Below are positions 15,119-16,097 of a DNA stretch of 16,097 bases, piece after piece. The first letter of the stretch is position 1, and each line of letters begins with the position of its first letter. This DNA comes from Puniceicoccales bacterium (GTDB lineage Bacteria > Verrucomicrobiota > Verrucomicrobiia > Opitutales > JAIRKQ01): NCBI GenBank assembly GCA_031273725.1, contig JAISRG010000058.1, positions 1 to 16,097 of the forward strand, read 5' to 3'. Both the position numbers and the translations under genes were made by a program. The notes under the pieces are model-generated. The model saw nothing but the letters and a program-made list of their open reading frames with translations, did not search any database and had not been told where the DNA came from.

Positions 15119-15147
15119 TTGACACATTTACAAAGAAAAGATAAAAA
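15119..15147 (+). promoter_or_regulatory. Likely promoter of the IS630 transposase
   Basis: TTGACA (15119-15124) matches the -35 consensus exactly. TAAAAA (15142-15147, four of six) follows at the ideal 17-base spacing. The transposase ATG has a strong Shine-Dalgarno sequence, AAGGAGG (15157-15163), five bases upstream. Both signals are clearer than those of the host genes in this window. Confidence 0.5.
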
Positions 15148-15168
15148 CAAGAGGAAAAGGAGGAAATT

Positions 15169-15501
15169 ATGGCGAAGGCATATTCATTAGATTTGAGGGA
15201 AAAGGTGATGGCATACGTGAACTCCGGAAAAAAGAAAGTAGAAGTGGTGAAAATTTTCAACTTGCATAGGAGGACAATATACCAATGGGAGAGAAGGCTG
15301 CGAGAAGGGAGATTGGCAGCGACGGAGAACAGGATTCAAAAGCCGAAAAAATTGTACCCAGAGGAGTTGAGAGAGTACATCAAGAACAATCCGGATAAGA
15401 CATTGAAAGAGATAGGAGCGGCATTTGGAGCAAGTGATGCTTCCGTATTTTATAGAATAAGGCAGCTTGGGATTAGCTATAAAAAAAATCATATTATATA
15501 A
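15169..15501 (+). CDS. IS630 transposase, N-terminal DNA-binding part
   Basis: The 110-residue frame is the DNA-binding region of an IS630-type transposase. It opens YSLDLREKVMAYVNSG, then a first helix-turn-helix (about 20-42, with VVKIFNLHRRTIYQWERR) and a second (about 66-103, with TLKEIGAAFGASDASVFYRI). It lacks the catalytic domain because the frame is lost at an eight-A run (15481-15488), giving a stop at 15499. Removing one A restores reading into the catalytic part. The start has a strong Shine-Dalgarno sequence and a good upstream promoter, so a truncated DNA-binding protein could still be made. Confidence 0.8.
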   Translation: MAKAYSLDLREKVMAYVNSGKKKVEVVKIFNLHRRTIYQWERRLREGRLAATENRIQKPKKLYPEELREYIKNNPDKTLKEIGAAFGASDASVFYRIRQLGISYKKNHII

Positions 15502-16037
15502 GGAGCGGGATGAAGAAAAGCGGAAAGCATTCACGAAATTCATCAATCAAAAGCCAGTAAAAGATCTTGTTTTTGTAGATGAATCCGGCATAAACCATCA
15601 AGATATCAAGAAATATGCCTGGTAGGAAAAAGGAATTAGAGTCATCGGATAAAGATCCGGAGCTGCCCGCCATAGGCGGACAACGGTTATCGCCGGGATC
15701 TGTGGGAGAAAATCCCCCATTTTACTTCGATGATTACACGAATACCGACAACTTTTGCATTTGGTTGGAAAAAATTTTATGCCCAGAATTGCGTCCTGGG
15801 CAAGTGGTTATCATGGATAACGCTTCGTTTCATAAATCCCCTCGTATTCGCAAGATTATCGAAAATGTCGGTTGTCAACTGCTCTACCTGCCGCCCTATT
15901 CGCCAGATCTTAACCCCATTGAGCACCTTCCACCCCCACAAAATCAGATGGAAGAGAGAGTTTCCGAAGATTGGTTGCGGACGCTGTAATATGGCGGCCA
16001 TTCCGAGTTTGAGAAGGCTATAACAATGTCCCAGTGA
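15482..16037 (+). pseudogene. IS630 transposase catalytic region, broken
   Basis: From 15482 the frame reads the middle of the transposase, with LVFVDESGINHQ carrying the first catalytic Asp (codon 15578-15580). It is then interrupted by TAG (15623-15625) and TAA (15650-15652), although the reading continues family-like (GIRVIG, TTVIAGICG). At a five-C run (15714-15718) one base too many shifts the frame. The next frame resumes with FYFDDYTNTDNF, the second Asp in IMDNASFH (15816-15818) and the Glu in NPIEH (15921-15923), exactly 34 residues apart. After that the tail looks corrupted, with a stop at 15987-15989 and a family-like remnant, SEFEKAI, beyond it. No active transposase can be made. 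Confidence 0.8.
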
Positions 16038-16097
16038 TTTGAAAAGTTTTTTTTAGTGAACTTTATGAAATGTCCGAGAAAGACCATCAATGCATGG

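Larger units (their letters stand above)
15119..16037 (+). mobile_element. Decayed IS630-family insertion sequence
   Basis: The bounds given are the supportable minimum, from promoter to the last readable codon of the transposase. Reading frames encode an N-terminal helix-turn-helix and a DD34E catalytic domain of the IS630 type, broken by at least two frameshifts and two stop codons. The ends are not resolved. CTATAGCGAACAC near 15021-15033 on the left and AGTGAACTTTATG near 16055-16067 on the right are weakly alike when inverted and lie next to TA, the IS630 target. CTATAGTGG near 15098 is another left candidate. Because the terminal repeats are poor, the element may also be truncated. Confidence 0.8.

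Noticed and set aside
15481..15488. Eight-A run as a programmed frameshift site of the transposase
   Set aside because: Fusion would need a +1 (or -2) shift, not the usual -1, and the downstream region carries two stop codons and another frameshift, so a programmed shift alone would not give a working enzyme.
1..16097. CRISPR array, tRNA, rRNA, defence or secretion island
   Set aside because: No regularly spaced repeats, cloverleaf-like segments or genes of such systems were seen. All large frames belong to known core families or the insertion sequence.

Overview
This 16.1 kb window is mostly core chromosome of a Gram-negative, moderately AT-rich bacterium (base composition judged by eye, not computed). 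A BamA homologue with five POTRA domains shows an outer membrane. The order rplY(CTC type)-pth-rpsF-ssb-rplI-dnaB, with ssb between rpsF and rplI, recalls the PVC superphylum: Chlamydiae have ctc-pth-rpsF-rpsR-rplI, and I recall a similar cluster in Verrucomicrobiota of the Opitutae/Puniceicoccales kind. This placement is an inference from gene order and protein style, not from a search.

Layout. 1-471 is an AT-rich, gene-free stretch with a perfect DnaA box, further box-like sites and two inverted repeats: a likely oriC and/or dnaA control region. It is followed on the + strand by dnaA (472-1845) and ftsY (1958-2890). A convergent minus-strand operon reads DUF502 membrane protein (5005-4370), ybaB (4356-4075) and holA (4078-3008); ybaB and holA overlap as ATGATG. 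A 282-base divergent spacer (5006-5287) holds one inverted and one direct repeat. The + strand then carries an M20 dipeptidase (5288-6634), 11 bases later the cell-wall transpeptidase PBP2/mrdA (6646-8505), and after a possible promoter the packed run rplY-pth-rpsF-ssb-rplI-dnaB-bamA (8639-14959), with gaps or overlaps of 6, -4, 10, 13, 52 and -20 bases. The right edge holds a decayed IS630-family insertion sequence with its own good promoter and ribosome binding site.

How the genes work together. Chromosome replication is represented by DnaA (initiation), DnaB (helicase), SSB and HolA (clamp-loader delta). Protein synthesis and export are represented by bL25, bS6, bL9, peptidyl-tRNA hydrolase and FtsY. 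Envelope growth is represented by PBP2 and BamA.

I found no convincing new multi-gene system, defence island, CRISPR array, tRNA or rRNA. The points most worth checking are two tiny unannotated ORFs that fill the spacers after mrdA and rplI and overlap their neighbours at stop/start codons, substitutions at usually conserved positions in FtsY and BamA, the structure of the oriC-like region, scarce Shine-Dalgarno sequences, and the missing rpsR.
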